Of a stretch of DNA of 50,065 bases, positions 25,229-32,364 are shown piece after piece. Source of the stretch: Fimimonas sp963619835. Its GTDB lineage: Bacteria; Bacillota; Clostridia; Christensenellales; CAG-314. Numbering within the stretch: the stretch's first letter is position 1; each line of letters begins with the position of its first letter. Below the pieces are notes generated by a model, which made no database searches, had not been told where the DNA came from, and was given only the letters and a program-made list of their open reading frames with translations. The stretch lies in assembly GCA_963619835.1 (NCBI GenBank), contig CAVEYD010000005.1, positions 1 through 50,065 of the forward strand, written 5' to 3'. A program made the translations under genes and the position numbers.

Positions 25229-25258
25229 AAAATATAGGTAAAAAACATCCTATATTTT
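25229..25258. promoter_or_regulatory. 10-bp perfect inverted repeat upstream of the MsiK-like gene
   Basis: Arms AAAATATAGG (25229-25238) and CCTATATTTT (25249-25258) with a 10-nt loop, 35 bp before the -35 box. On the plus strand TTTTATTA follows, so it may be a weak terminator of something upstream or an operator. Its role is unclear. Confidence 0.35.
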
Positions 25259-25293
25259 ATTAAATGAACAATGTTTTTTATTGTAAAAACCTA

Positions 25294-25322
25294 TTGACAA
25301 GATTTTTTGCTACCTTTATAAT
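25294..25322 (+). promoter_or_regulatory. Perfect sigma-A promoter of the MsiK-like ATPase
   Basis: Perfect -35 TTGACA (25294-25299), a 17-bp spacer and perfect -10 TATAAT (25317-25322). This fits strong constitutive expression of an ATPase shared by several sugar importers. Confidence 0.9.
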
Positions 25323-25408
25323 AATAACATGGACTTTTGTGGAACTGTTTTTAATAGGATATATTAAAACCAAACACTCAATAAATAAAAAAGCTTTTGG
25401 AGGAAATT

Positions 25409-27376
25409 ATGGCAAGCTTAAAATTGAATCACATTTACAAAGTGTATCCAAACGGAGTAAAAGCGGTAAACGACTTTTGTATGGATATTGAAGATAAAGA
25501 GTTTATCGTATTTGTAGGACCTTCCGGTTGTGGTAAATCTACAACGTTGCGTATGATTGCAGGACTTGAAGAAATTACTGCCGGCGAACTTCGTATCGGA
25601 GATGTAGTGGTAAACGACATGGAACCCAAAGATCGTGATATCGCAATGGTATTCCAAAACTACGCTTTGTATCCTCATATGACTGTTTACGAAAACATGG
25701 CTTTTGGTCTTAAACTTCGTAAAATGCCAAAAGACGTTATTGACAAAAAAGTACGCGAGGCAGCAGAAATATTGGGTATTACCGAATATCTTGACAGAAA
25801 ACCCAAGGCTATGTCAGGCGGACAACGTCAACGTGTTGCTTTAGGACGTGCAATCGTTCGTGAACCCAAAGTATTCCTTTTGGACGAACCTTTGAGTAAC
25901 TTGGATGCTAAACTTCGTACTGCAATGCGTAGTGAAATCAGCAAACTTCACAACAAGTTGCAAACAACCTTCATTTATGTTACTCACGACCAAGTAGAAG
26001 CTATGACAATGGGTACTCGTATTGTTGTTATGAAAGATGGTTTTGTTCAACAAATCGACACTCCGAGAAACTTGTATCGTTTCCCGTGCAACAAGTTTGT
26101 TGCAGGATTTATCGGCACACCTCAAATGAACTTCTTTGACGGAACACTTGAGCTTCACGATAAAGACAAAGTCATGGTAAAAATAAACAATACCGAGTTT
26201 GCTATCGATGCTCCTTACAGATTCTTTAACAAAGCAGACAGAAAGTATCTTGACGGCGTAAAGCCCGTTACACTTGGTATTCGTGCAGAACATATTTCTA
26301 TCGATCCCAACCACTATCCGTTTAAAGCAAAATGCCGTGTATTCCACATTGAAGAGCTTGGTACGGAATGTCAAGTATTTGCAGATCTCAACTTGAACAC
26401 AGAAGACACCGTTCTTGAAAGCCCGACACGTATTATCATTAAGGCTCTTGCCGGAACTGAATTTGAAGTTGGACAAATCATTGATATTTCACTCGGTCTT
26501 GAACACTTGCGTGTATTTGATGCAGAAACAGAACACACCATTGCTCCGCGTATTCCGGAAAGAGTAATAGTTGACGGTAGCGTAAGCGGAAGTGTTCTTG
26601 AAATGTTAAATGCCAAGATTGCTCTTCCTTCCGCAATTGTCGCAGAAGACGGAAACTACGAAGTTTACATTCCTACGGCTGCTATTTCACTTGCTGAAAG
26701 CGGAATTGATGCAAAAGTAATTGAAGAAGAAAACGTAAACGGAGCAAGACTTATTCACCTTCAAGTTGCAGATAGAGTTTTGTTTGCAATTGTAGATAAA
26801 GAAGTAGAGTTGAGTGAAGGACAAGATGTTCACATTAGCATTGACCTTAAACAAATCACATTGGAAAAGGGCGGAGAAACAGTTGTTGCTCCTCTTGCTA
26901 ACGACAACACTCTTGTTGCAAAACTTACTAAAGAAAGAATAACAGTTGAAAAAATAGCCGACGACGGAAAAGTTAAGAAGGTTAAAGATTTCAAATTTAA
27001 TCTTTGCATTGCCGGTCACCCGTTTGAATGTCCTCGTGCACTTGCTGCTCGTCTTGTTAACGGTGGCGGAAACGAAATCTTTACAAATCAACTTTCAGTT
27101 AAGTTTACACCGTACCAAGTTGCTTTGGGAGAAGAAGGCATTGATGCATTTGTAGAAAAAATTGTTAACTACGGAAAGGAAACTTTTGCTGTTTGCAAAG
27201 TTAAACAAACAGTTGCCGTTGTACCCGAAAAGAAGGGAGATCCCAAAACTGCAGAAGTTGAAGTTGAAGTAAATGTTGCGGTAGAAGAAGGATTTGATGC
27301 AGCTACAGTTAAACTCGTTCCGGATTTAGAAAAAGTTGCCATTATCGAAGATGCTCGCGGAATTCGTCTTGCATAG
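25409..27376 (+). CDS. MsiK/UgpC-type sugar ABC transporter ATPase with long C-terminal extension
   Basis: 655 residues from the ATG at 25409, which follows GGAGG. The first 240 residues are a classic MalK-type ATPase: Walker A GPSGCGKST, Q-loop VFQNYALYPHMTV, signature MSGGQRQRVA, Walker B VFLLDEP and H-loop THD. A TOBE regulatory domain follows (TLGIRAEHISID to about residue 370). Normal proteins end there; this one continues for about 285 residues. The extra part contains a second TOBE-like stretch (VELSEGQDVHISIDLKQITL) and a final beta-rich acidic region. It stands alone behind a perfect promoter, so it probably energises several CUT1 importers, including the one at 6.4-9.9 kb. The extension has no function I can name. 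Confidence 0.93.
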   Translation: MASLKLNHIYKVYPNGVKAVNDFCMDIEDKEFIVFVGPSGCGKSTTLRMIAGLEEITAGELRIGDVVVNDMEPKDRDIAMVFQNYALYPHMTVYENMAFGLKLRKMPKDVIDKKVREAAEILGITEYLDRKPKAMSGGQRQRVALGRAIVREPKVFLLDEPLSNLDAKLRTAMRSEISKLHNKLQTTFIYVTHDQVEAMTMGTRIVVMKDGFVQQIDTPRNLYRFPCNKFVAGFIGTPQMNFFDGTLELHDKDKVMVKINNTEFAIDAPYRFFNKADRKYLDGVKPVTLGIRAEHISIDPNHYPFKAKCRVFHIEELGTECQVFADLNLNTEDTVLESPTRIIIKALAGTEFEVGQIIDISLGLEHLRVFDAETEHTIAPRIPERVIVDGSVSGSVLEMLNAKIALPSAIVAEDGNYEVYIPTAAISLAESGIDAKVIEEENVNGARLIHLQVADRVLFAIVDKEVELSEGQDVHISIDLKQITLEKGGETVVAPLANDNTLVAKLTKERITVEKIADDGKVKKVKDFKFNLCIAGHPFECPRALAARLVNGGGNEIFTNQLSVKFTPYQVALGEEGIDAFVEKIVNYGKETFAVCKVKQTVAVVPEKKGDPKTAEVEVEVNVAVEEGFDAATVKLVPDLEKVAIIEDARGIRLA

Positions 27377-27399
27377 TAAAAATTAAAGTAAATAAAAAG

Positions 27400-27426
27400 C
27401 CACCGAAAATATTCGGTGGTTTTTTT
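27400..27426. terminator. Bidirectional terminator after the MsiK-like gene and tRNA-Gln
   Basis: Perfect 8-bp stem CCACCGAA/TTCGGTGG with a 4-nt loop and seven T behind it on the plus strand; a T-rich tract also follows on the minus strand, where it ends tRNA-Gln. Confidence 0.88.
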
Positions 27427-27427
27427 G

Positions 27428-27503
27428 TGGCTAGGGTAGCAGGATTCGAACCTGCGGAATGACGGAGTCAGAATCCGTTGCCTTACCGCTTGGCGATACC
27501 CCA
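27428..27503 (-). tRNA. tRNA-Gln(CTG)
   Basis: Acceptor TGGGGTA/TACCCTA (one G-U), anticodon stem ACGGA/TCCGT with loop TTCTGAC, giving anticodon CTG for CAG codons. T-loop TTCGAAT and an encoded CCA after a G discriminator. The start with U1 is typical of bacterial tRNA-Gln. Confidence 0.94.
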
Positions 27504-27506
27504 ATA

Positions 27507-27547
27507 AAAGCATATATAAGTATATGCTTTAGGTGTTAAATTGTCAA
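27507..27547 (-). promoter_or_regulatory. Strong promoter of tRNA-Gln with overlapping inverted repeat
   Basis: On the minus strand, perfect -35 TTGACA (27542-27547), 17-bp spacer, -10 TATACT (27519-27524). A perfect 10-bp inverted repeat, AAAGCATATA (27507-27516) and TATATGCTTT (27521-27530), overlaps the -10 box and the start site. The repeat could be an operator or only AT-rich chance. Confidence 0.7.
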
Positions 27548-27655
27548 TAAAATAATAACAAGTCGTTTACTTCAATCAATTAGAGTTGAAAGTAGTTGTA
27601 ACCAAACAGATATTAAAAGCTATTTGAATTTATAAATAATTTTTAGTGTTTAAAA

Positions 27656-28987
27656 TTACTTTGCAAGTTCGTAAATAGCTTTTATGTAAAGTTTTGTCAT
27701 TAAACGATAGTTTTCAAGTATTATACACTCGTTTGGCATGTGGATTGTGGACTCTTCTCCCGGGAACATTGGACCAAAAGCAACACAATTAGGCAAACAA
27801 CGACTGTATGTTCCACCGCCTATTGCAAGAGGTTCGGCGTTAACATTGAGTGCTTCGTTGTAAATATTCATAAGAGTTGTAACAAGATACGAATCTGACG
27901 GAACAAACAAAGGTTCGCTAATATGTTTAGGAACAATATCAAATTTTTTAGGAGTGTTTGTTCTAAGAATATTGTACATTTGTTGGCAGTTGTAGCTTAC
28001 AGGGAAACGGATATCAATCGTTGCAATCAATGTTCCGTCTTCCTGCGTGCGAAGTACACCGAGATTGCAAGTGAGATTTCCGCTTGGTTTGTCGGTAAGA
28101 TTTACACCCCACTTCTTGCCCGTAGTGTCACAAACCCTATTTGCCAAAAATGATAAAGTTTCGTTTTCGGGAAACACGTTTGCAAGAAGTTTAAGAATTG
28201 GATGAGCTGCATTTATTCCTTCGTCGGGAGTACTTCCGTGAGCAGCTTTGCCTACGGATGTAATTGTAGTTTCATTTTCGGACTTTGTAACAGAAAGATT
28301 ACAATTTTCTATAGTTATGTTGTTTGGAATAATTGCCGTGCAAAGAGAAGGAACAACATTGGCTCTGTCACCTGCCGTAATCTTTACACCATCAGGCAAC
28401 TTTCCGCATACAATGTCAAATTGGTAAATTCCCTTTTCACGATTGATAACAGGAAAATCTCCGTCCGGAGAAAATGAAATAGTCGGGAAAGGCATTTTTG
28501 AAAAATAATGTTCCACGCACTCCATTCCGCTCTCCTCATCGCAACCAAAAATAAGGCGGATGGTTTTTGACGGAACGAAGCCGGCATCTTTAAGTGCTTT
28601 TATTGCAAATAGGCAAGCTATCATTGGACCTTTATCGTCCATTGTTCCACGTCCGTACAGTTTGCCATTATCTATAATGCCGTCAAACGGCGGAAATTTC
28701 CACTCGCTTGCATTAGCCGGTACAACATCAAGATGTCCTAAAACTCCCAACACTTCACTTCCGGTGCCTTTAAAATCTACGTGTCCCGCATAGCCGTCAC
28801 AATCATAAGTTTCAAACCCGAATTTTTGTGCAAGGTCGAGCACGTAATTTAAGCAGTTTCTAATTTCAGTACCGAAGGGGGCATTTTCTTTTGCGGGAGC
28901 TTTTTCAGTGTTAAAAGAAATTACCTTTTGTAATTGTGAAACAAGAGTATCAAATTGCTCGTCCACAAGATTGTTTAAGTCTTTCAT
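27656..28987 (-). CDS. pepV: M20-family dipeptidase PepV
   Basis: 443 residues of the PepV (Xaa-His dipeptidase) branch of zinc peptidase family M20. Metal and catalytic motifs are GHLDVVPA, GRGTMDDKGP and GCDEESG, with a later GGGTYSRCLPNCVAFGP near the C-terminus. ATG start behind AAAGGAG. It cleaves short peptides in the cytoplasm for amino acid use. It lies alone, convergent with the MsiK-like gene across tRNA-Gln and divergent from radC. Confidence 0.93.
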   Translation of the reverse strand: MKDLNNLVDEQFDTLVSQLQKVISFNTEKAPAKENAPFGTEIRNCLNYVLDLAQKFGFETYDCDGYAGHVDFKGTGSEVLGVLGHLDVVPANASEWKFPPFDGIIDNGKLYGRGTMDDKGPMIACLFAIKALKDAGFVPSKTIRLIFGCDEESGMECVEHYFSKMPFPTISFSPDGDFPVINREKGIYQFDIVCGKLPDGVKITAGDRANVVPSLCTAIIPNNITIENCNLSVTKSENETTITSVGKAAHGSTPDEGINAAHPILKLLANVFPENETLSFLANRVCDTTGKKWGVNLTDKPSGNLTCNLGVLRTQEDGTLIATIDIRFPVSYNCQQMYNILRTNTPKKFDIVPKHISEPLFVPSDSYLVTTLMNIYNEALNVNAEPLAIGGGTYSRCLPNCVAFGPMFPGEESTIHMPNECIILENYRLMTKLYIKAIYELAK

Positions 28988-29167
28988 AATGGTCTCCTTT
29001 TTTTGAAGGTTTTATTTGTTTAATTGTTTATCAAATGAAAAACATTCAAAATTCAGTTCTTTTTTAGCAAAATATGTTTATATTATACACAAAAAAATCT
29101 GTTTGTGCTATTATATTTATGCAAAACGTCGAATAAAGAAAAATTATTATATTTTTTTGTTCTTTCG

Positions 29168-29197
29168 TTGGAAAAACTGAAAAACTTTTAGTAAAAT
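29168..29197 (+). promoter_or_regulatory. Probable promoter of radC-gltX-amaP
   Basis: -35 TTGGAA (29168-29173), an 18-bp spacer and -10 TAAAAT (29192-29197), 28 bp before the radC ATG. Confidence 0.5.
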
Positions 29198-29224
29198 CTA
29201 TTACAGCAACACAAGAGGTAAAAA

Positions 29225-29938
29225 ATGGCAAATGTCAACGACGGTCATCGCAGTAGAATGCGAGAACGCATGATAAAAGAGGGAATGTCCAACTTTAAGG
29301 ATCACGAAGTGCTGGAAGTGCTGTTATATGGTTATTTACCTCGAAAAGACACAAACAAAGTGGCACACTTGTTGTTAGAAAAGTTTGGAAGTTTTAGCAA
29401 TGTGTTAAATGCAAGTCCGCAACAACTCATGACGGTTGACGGAATTTCTGAAGTTACCGCTTGCGGAATTGCCGTACTTAAAGAAGTTTTCGCTCGGTAT
29501 AAGGAAAGTTTAATCAAGAAAACTGTTGAACTTAAAGATTTGTCGTCGATAATAAAATATTCGCAAATGTTGTTGGAAAACAGCAGTGTGGAAAAGTTGG
29601 TTGTCGTGTACGTAGACCATTCGGCAAAGTGCTTGATGAAAGAAGAGTTTACTTCCGAAAGTGTTGATGCCGTAATGCTGGACATGAGAAACATTATAAC
29701 TTCAGCAATAAGGTGTTCGGCGGCAGGTGTTGTACTTTTCCATTGTCACGTTGGCGGAAGTTGTATGCCAAGCGAAGAAGACGTTGTTTTTACGGAAAAA
29801 CTTTATTTTGCGTTGGCAAGCATCAATGTTTCGTTGTTAGAACATATAATATTTAACAATCAAGGTAATTACTACAGTTTTTTTGAAGAAAAGCAAATGA
29901 ACAAAATTATCGAAAAATATAAAAAAACAATAAAATAA
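29225..29938 (+). CDS. radC: RadC-family JAB/MPN domain protein
   Basis: 237 residues. The N-terminal part has the RadC helix-hairpin-helix region (LEVLLYGYLPRKDTNKVAHLL, then VDGISEVTACGIAVL). The JAMM metal motif is HCHVGGSCMPSEED, keeping His-x-His-x10-Asp, but the usual HNHPSG is replaced by HCHVGGS with two Cys. Family members were once linked to DNA repair, but the role remains unknown. It sits 13 nt before gltX, and the operon shares one promoter. Confidence 0.88.
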   Translation: MANVNDGHRSRMRERMIKEGMSNFKDHEVLEVLLYGYLPRKDTNKVAHLLLEKFGSFSNVLNASPQQLMTVDGISEVTACGIAVLKEVFARYKESLIKKTVELKDLSSIIKYSQMLLENSSVEKLVVVYVDHSAKCLMKEEFTSESVDAVMLDMRNIITSAIRCSAAGVVLFHCHVGGSCMPSEEDVVFTEKLYFALASINVSLLEHIIFNNQGNYYSFFEEKQMNKIIEKYKKTIK

Positions 29939-29951
29939 AGAAGGAAAGAAT

Positions 29952-31382
29952 ATGTCAGAATTGAGAACGAGATTTGCTCCGAGCCCAACAGGATACTTAC
30001 ACATCGGTGGATTACGCACTGCTTTGTATTCCTATTTGTACGCAAAGAAAAACAACGGTAAATTTATTTTACGTATTGAAGATACCGACCAAGGCAGATA
30101 CGTAGAAGGCGCCGTAGAAATAATTTATAGAACTCTTCACGAAACAGGACTTATATACGATGAAGGTCCCGATGTTGGCGGAGACTATGGTCCGTACATT
30201 CAAAGCGAAAGAAAAAATGAGTACTTGTACTATGCTAAAAAGCTTGTAGAAAGCGGACACGCTTACTATTGTTTTTGTTCGGAAGAACGTCTTGCTACGC
30301 TACCTGATGTAAACGGAGCAAGAAGATACGACAAACATTGTTTGCATTTGTCTAAAGAAGAAGTTGAACAACGTCTTGCAAACGGTGAGCCGTATGTTAT
30401 TCGTCAAAATATGCCTACTACCGGTAACACCACTTACCATGATGCCGTGTACGGAGATATTACAATAGAAAACAGCGAATTGGAAGATCAAATTTTAATT
30501 AAGTCTGACGGAATGCCGACATATAACTTTGCCAACGTTATCGATGACCATCTTATGGGAATAAATTGTGTAATGCGTGGTATTGAATATCTGTCAAGCA
30601 CTCCCAAGTACAATCTTTTGTACGATGCGTTTGGATGGGAGCGTCCCATGTATATTCACATGCCACCTATTATGAAAGACGCTCAACACAAGCTTTCTAA
30701 ACGTAACGGAGATGCAAGCTATGAAGATTTAATTAAAAAAGGCTTTTTGAAAGATGCAATAATAAACTATATTGCCTTGCTTGGATGGTCGCCAAAGGAC
30801 GATACCGAAAAAATGAGCTTTGACGAATTAAAAGCCAAATTTGATATTTCCGGAATCAACAAAAGTCCGTCAATATTCGATCCGCAAAAACTTGCTTGGT
30901 TAAACGCACAATACATAAAGGAAATGACCGACGAGCAATTTGCCGAATATGCAAAACCGTGGATTGAGAACAGTTATTTGAAAGAATTTGACTACAATTT
31001 GGTGTGCAAGCTTATTCGTAGCCGTATTGAATATTTCTCGGAAATTCCGGACAAACTTAAGTTTTTGGTTGAATTTGAAGATTTTGACAATGCACTATAC
31101 GAAAATCAAAAGCAAAAAACCGATGCTGTAGTTGCTAAAGAAGTTTTGCCACTTGTGAGAGAAAAACTGGCGCAAACGGAAGTTTGGGATAATCAACACT
31201 TATACGAAGCTTTGATTGAAGTTGCGCAAACAAACGGATTTAAAAACGGAAAAATATTGTGGCCGGCACGTATCGCAATTACAGGACTTGCAGCAACTCC
31301 CGGCGGAGCAAGCGAGATAGCCGAATTGCTCGGAAAAGAAGAAACTTTGCGTAGATTAGACAAGTCTATTGCAAGATTGTAA
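29952..31382 (+). CDS. gltX: Glutamate--tRNA ligase
   Basis: 476 residues, class I synthetase. The HIGH motif is HIGG in RFAPSPTGYLHIGGLRTAL, the KMSKS motif is KLSKR, and the catalytic domain has the GluRS-type CVMRGIEYLSSTPKY. The C-terminal helical anticodon domain is complete to the end. ATG start after AAGGAAAGAA. No glutaminyl-tRNA synthetase is visible in the window, so whether this enzyme also charges tRNA-Gln, for later amidation, cannot be decided. Middle of the radC-gltX-amaP operon. Confidence 0.96.
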   Translation: MSELRTRFAPSPTGYLHIGGLRTALYSYLYAKKNNGKFILRIEDTDQGRYVEGAVEIIYRTLHETGLIYDEGPDVGGDYGPYIQSERKNEYLYYAKKLVESGHAYYCFCSEERLATLPDVNGARRYDKHCLHLSKEEVEQRLANGEPYVIRQNMPTTGNTTYHDAVYGDITIENSELEDQILIKSDGMPTYNFANVIDDHLMGINCVMRGIEYLSSTPKYNLLYDAFGWERPMYIHMPPIMKDAQHKLSKRNGDASYEDLIKKGFLKDAIINYIALLGWSPKDDTEKMSFDELKAKFDISGINKSPSIFDPQKLAWLNAQYIKEMTDEQFAEYAKPWIENSYLKEFDYNLVCKLIRSRIEYFSEIPDKLKFLVEFEDFDNALYENQKQKTDAVVAKEVLPLVREKLAQTEVWDNQHLYEALIEVAQTNGFKNGKILWPARIAITGLAATPGGASEIAELLGKEETLRRLDKSIARL

Positions 31383-31393
31383 AGGAGAAAACT

Positions 31394-32194
31394 ATGAGAA
31401 AAACTACAGAAAAAGTTGCATTGGTTGCACTTATTTGTGTTGCGTTAGTTTTTATTGTTGCAACTATCTTGTTCTTTTGTGGAGTAGCAACACCCGGCGA
31501 GTGGACGGATAACGGATTTACAATAGCACTGCTTATTGTTTTAGGCGTAGCCTTTGTGGGACTTTCGATATATCTTGTTTACGAAAACTTTGCATCACGT
31601 TCTAACTTGCGTAGAGTACTACTCTACTGTGATAGCGAAAGCGCAACGATGGCAAGCAGAAAGGTAGTACAAAATATAGTCGACGGATGCTCTAAAAAAG
31701 TTGACGGAATAAAAATAAAAAGAACTCGCATAAACATGGACGACAAACAAGGACTTGTGCTTACTTTAAACCTCGTTACGGAAGCAGAAAATATGCAACC
31801 ATCCATGGACAAATTGCGTGCAATGTTGTTTGAAAGCTTTAACGAAACACTCGGTTTAAAATTCAATTCTATCAATTTTGTTATAGACAAGTTGGCAAAG
31901 AAGTTTGTTCCAAAAGACGATATAGCAGTAGGCGAAAGTTTACAAGAAGAAAATCTCGCAGCCGACCAAGAGAATACTGAAGAAGTAAGCACCACTGAAG
32001 AAACAGCAGCGACAGAGGTTAAAACATCTGAAGAAACTAAAACGATCGAAGAAGATGAAAATAACGAAAGCGCAAAGGCAAGTGAAATAGCAGCCGATGT
32101 AATTGAAGAAGTAAATGAAGAAAAAGCTGACGAAACAAAATCAGTTGATGAAATTGCAGCAAGTGAAGAAAAAAAAGAAGAACTGATTGGCTAA
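31394..32194 (+). CDS. AmaP-like membrane protein (Asp23 envelope-stress family)
   Basis: 266 residues. Two membrane segments (about residues 8-29 and 42-64) are followed by about 100 residues like the alkaline shock AmaP/Asp23 group (SNLRRVLLYCDSESATM, GIKIKRTRINMDDKQGLVL). A long acidic Glu/Thr/Ala-rich tail of about 85 residues ends the protein, probably disordered. AmaP anchors Asp23 to the membrane under envelope stress; no Asp23 gene is nearby. ATG start behind AAAGGAG, 11 nt after gltX, and a terminator follows. Confidence 0.6.
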   Translation: MRKTTEKVALVALICVALVFIVATILFFCGVATPGEWTDNGFTIALLIVLGVAFVGLSIYLVYENFASRSNLRRVLLYCDSESATMASRKVVQNIVDGCSKKVDGIKIKRTRINMDDKQGLVLTLNLVTEAENMQPSMDKLRAMLFESFNETLGLKFNSINFVIDKLAKKFVPKDDIAVGESLQEENLAADQENTEEVSTTEETAATEVKTSEETKTIEEDENNESAKASEIAADVIEEVNEEKADETKSVDEIAASEEKKEELIG

Positions 32195-32217
32195 AAATTT
32201 AAAAACAAACTCAAAGA

Positions 32218-32247
32218 ATGTCGCATTGCAAATGCGGCATTTTTTTG
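32218..32247 (+). terminator. Terminator of radC-gltX-amaP
   Basis: Stem ATG-CGCATT/AATGCG-CAT (one G-T pair) with a 3-nt loop, followed by six or more T. Confidence 0.88.
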
Positions 32248-32279
32248 TTTTCAACGTTTAAAAATAATTTTTTTGCAAG

Positions 32280-32333
32280 ACAGAATAAAAAACTGTGAAG
32301 CTATATACATAATAGAGAAAGTGTGATAAACTA
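32280..32333 (+). repeat. 54-bp segment copied after the scaffold gap
   Basis: These 54 bases upstream of the DUF2075 gene recur identically at 34514-34567. In the second copy they join directly to the last 39 bases of the DUF2075 gene. Confidence 0.95.
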
Positions 32334-32364
32334 AGAGTAGTCTAAAAAAATGTAGGGAAAAAGC

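Noticed and set aside
25841..26476. 211-codon minus-strand open frame
   Set aside because: It is antisense to the MsiK-like ATPase, whose ABC motifs are unambiguous.
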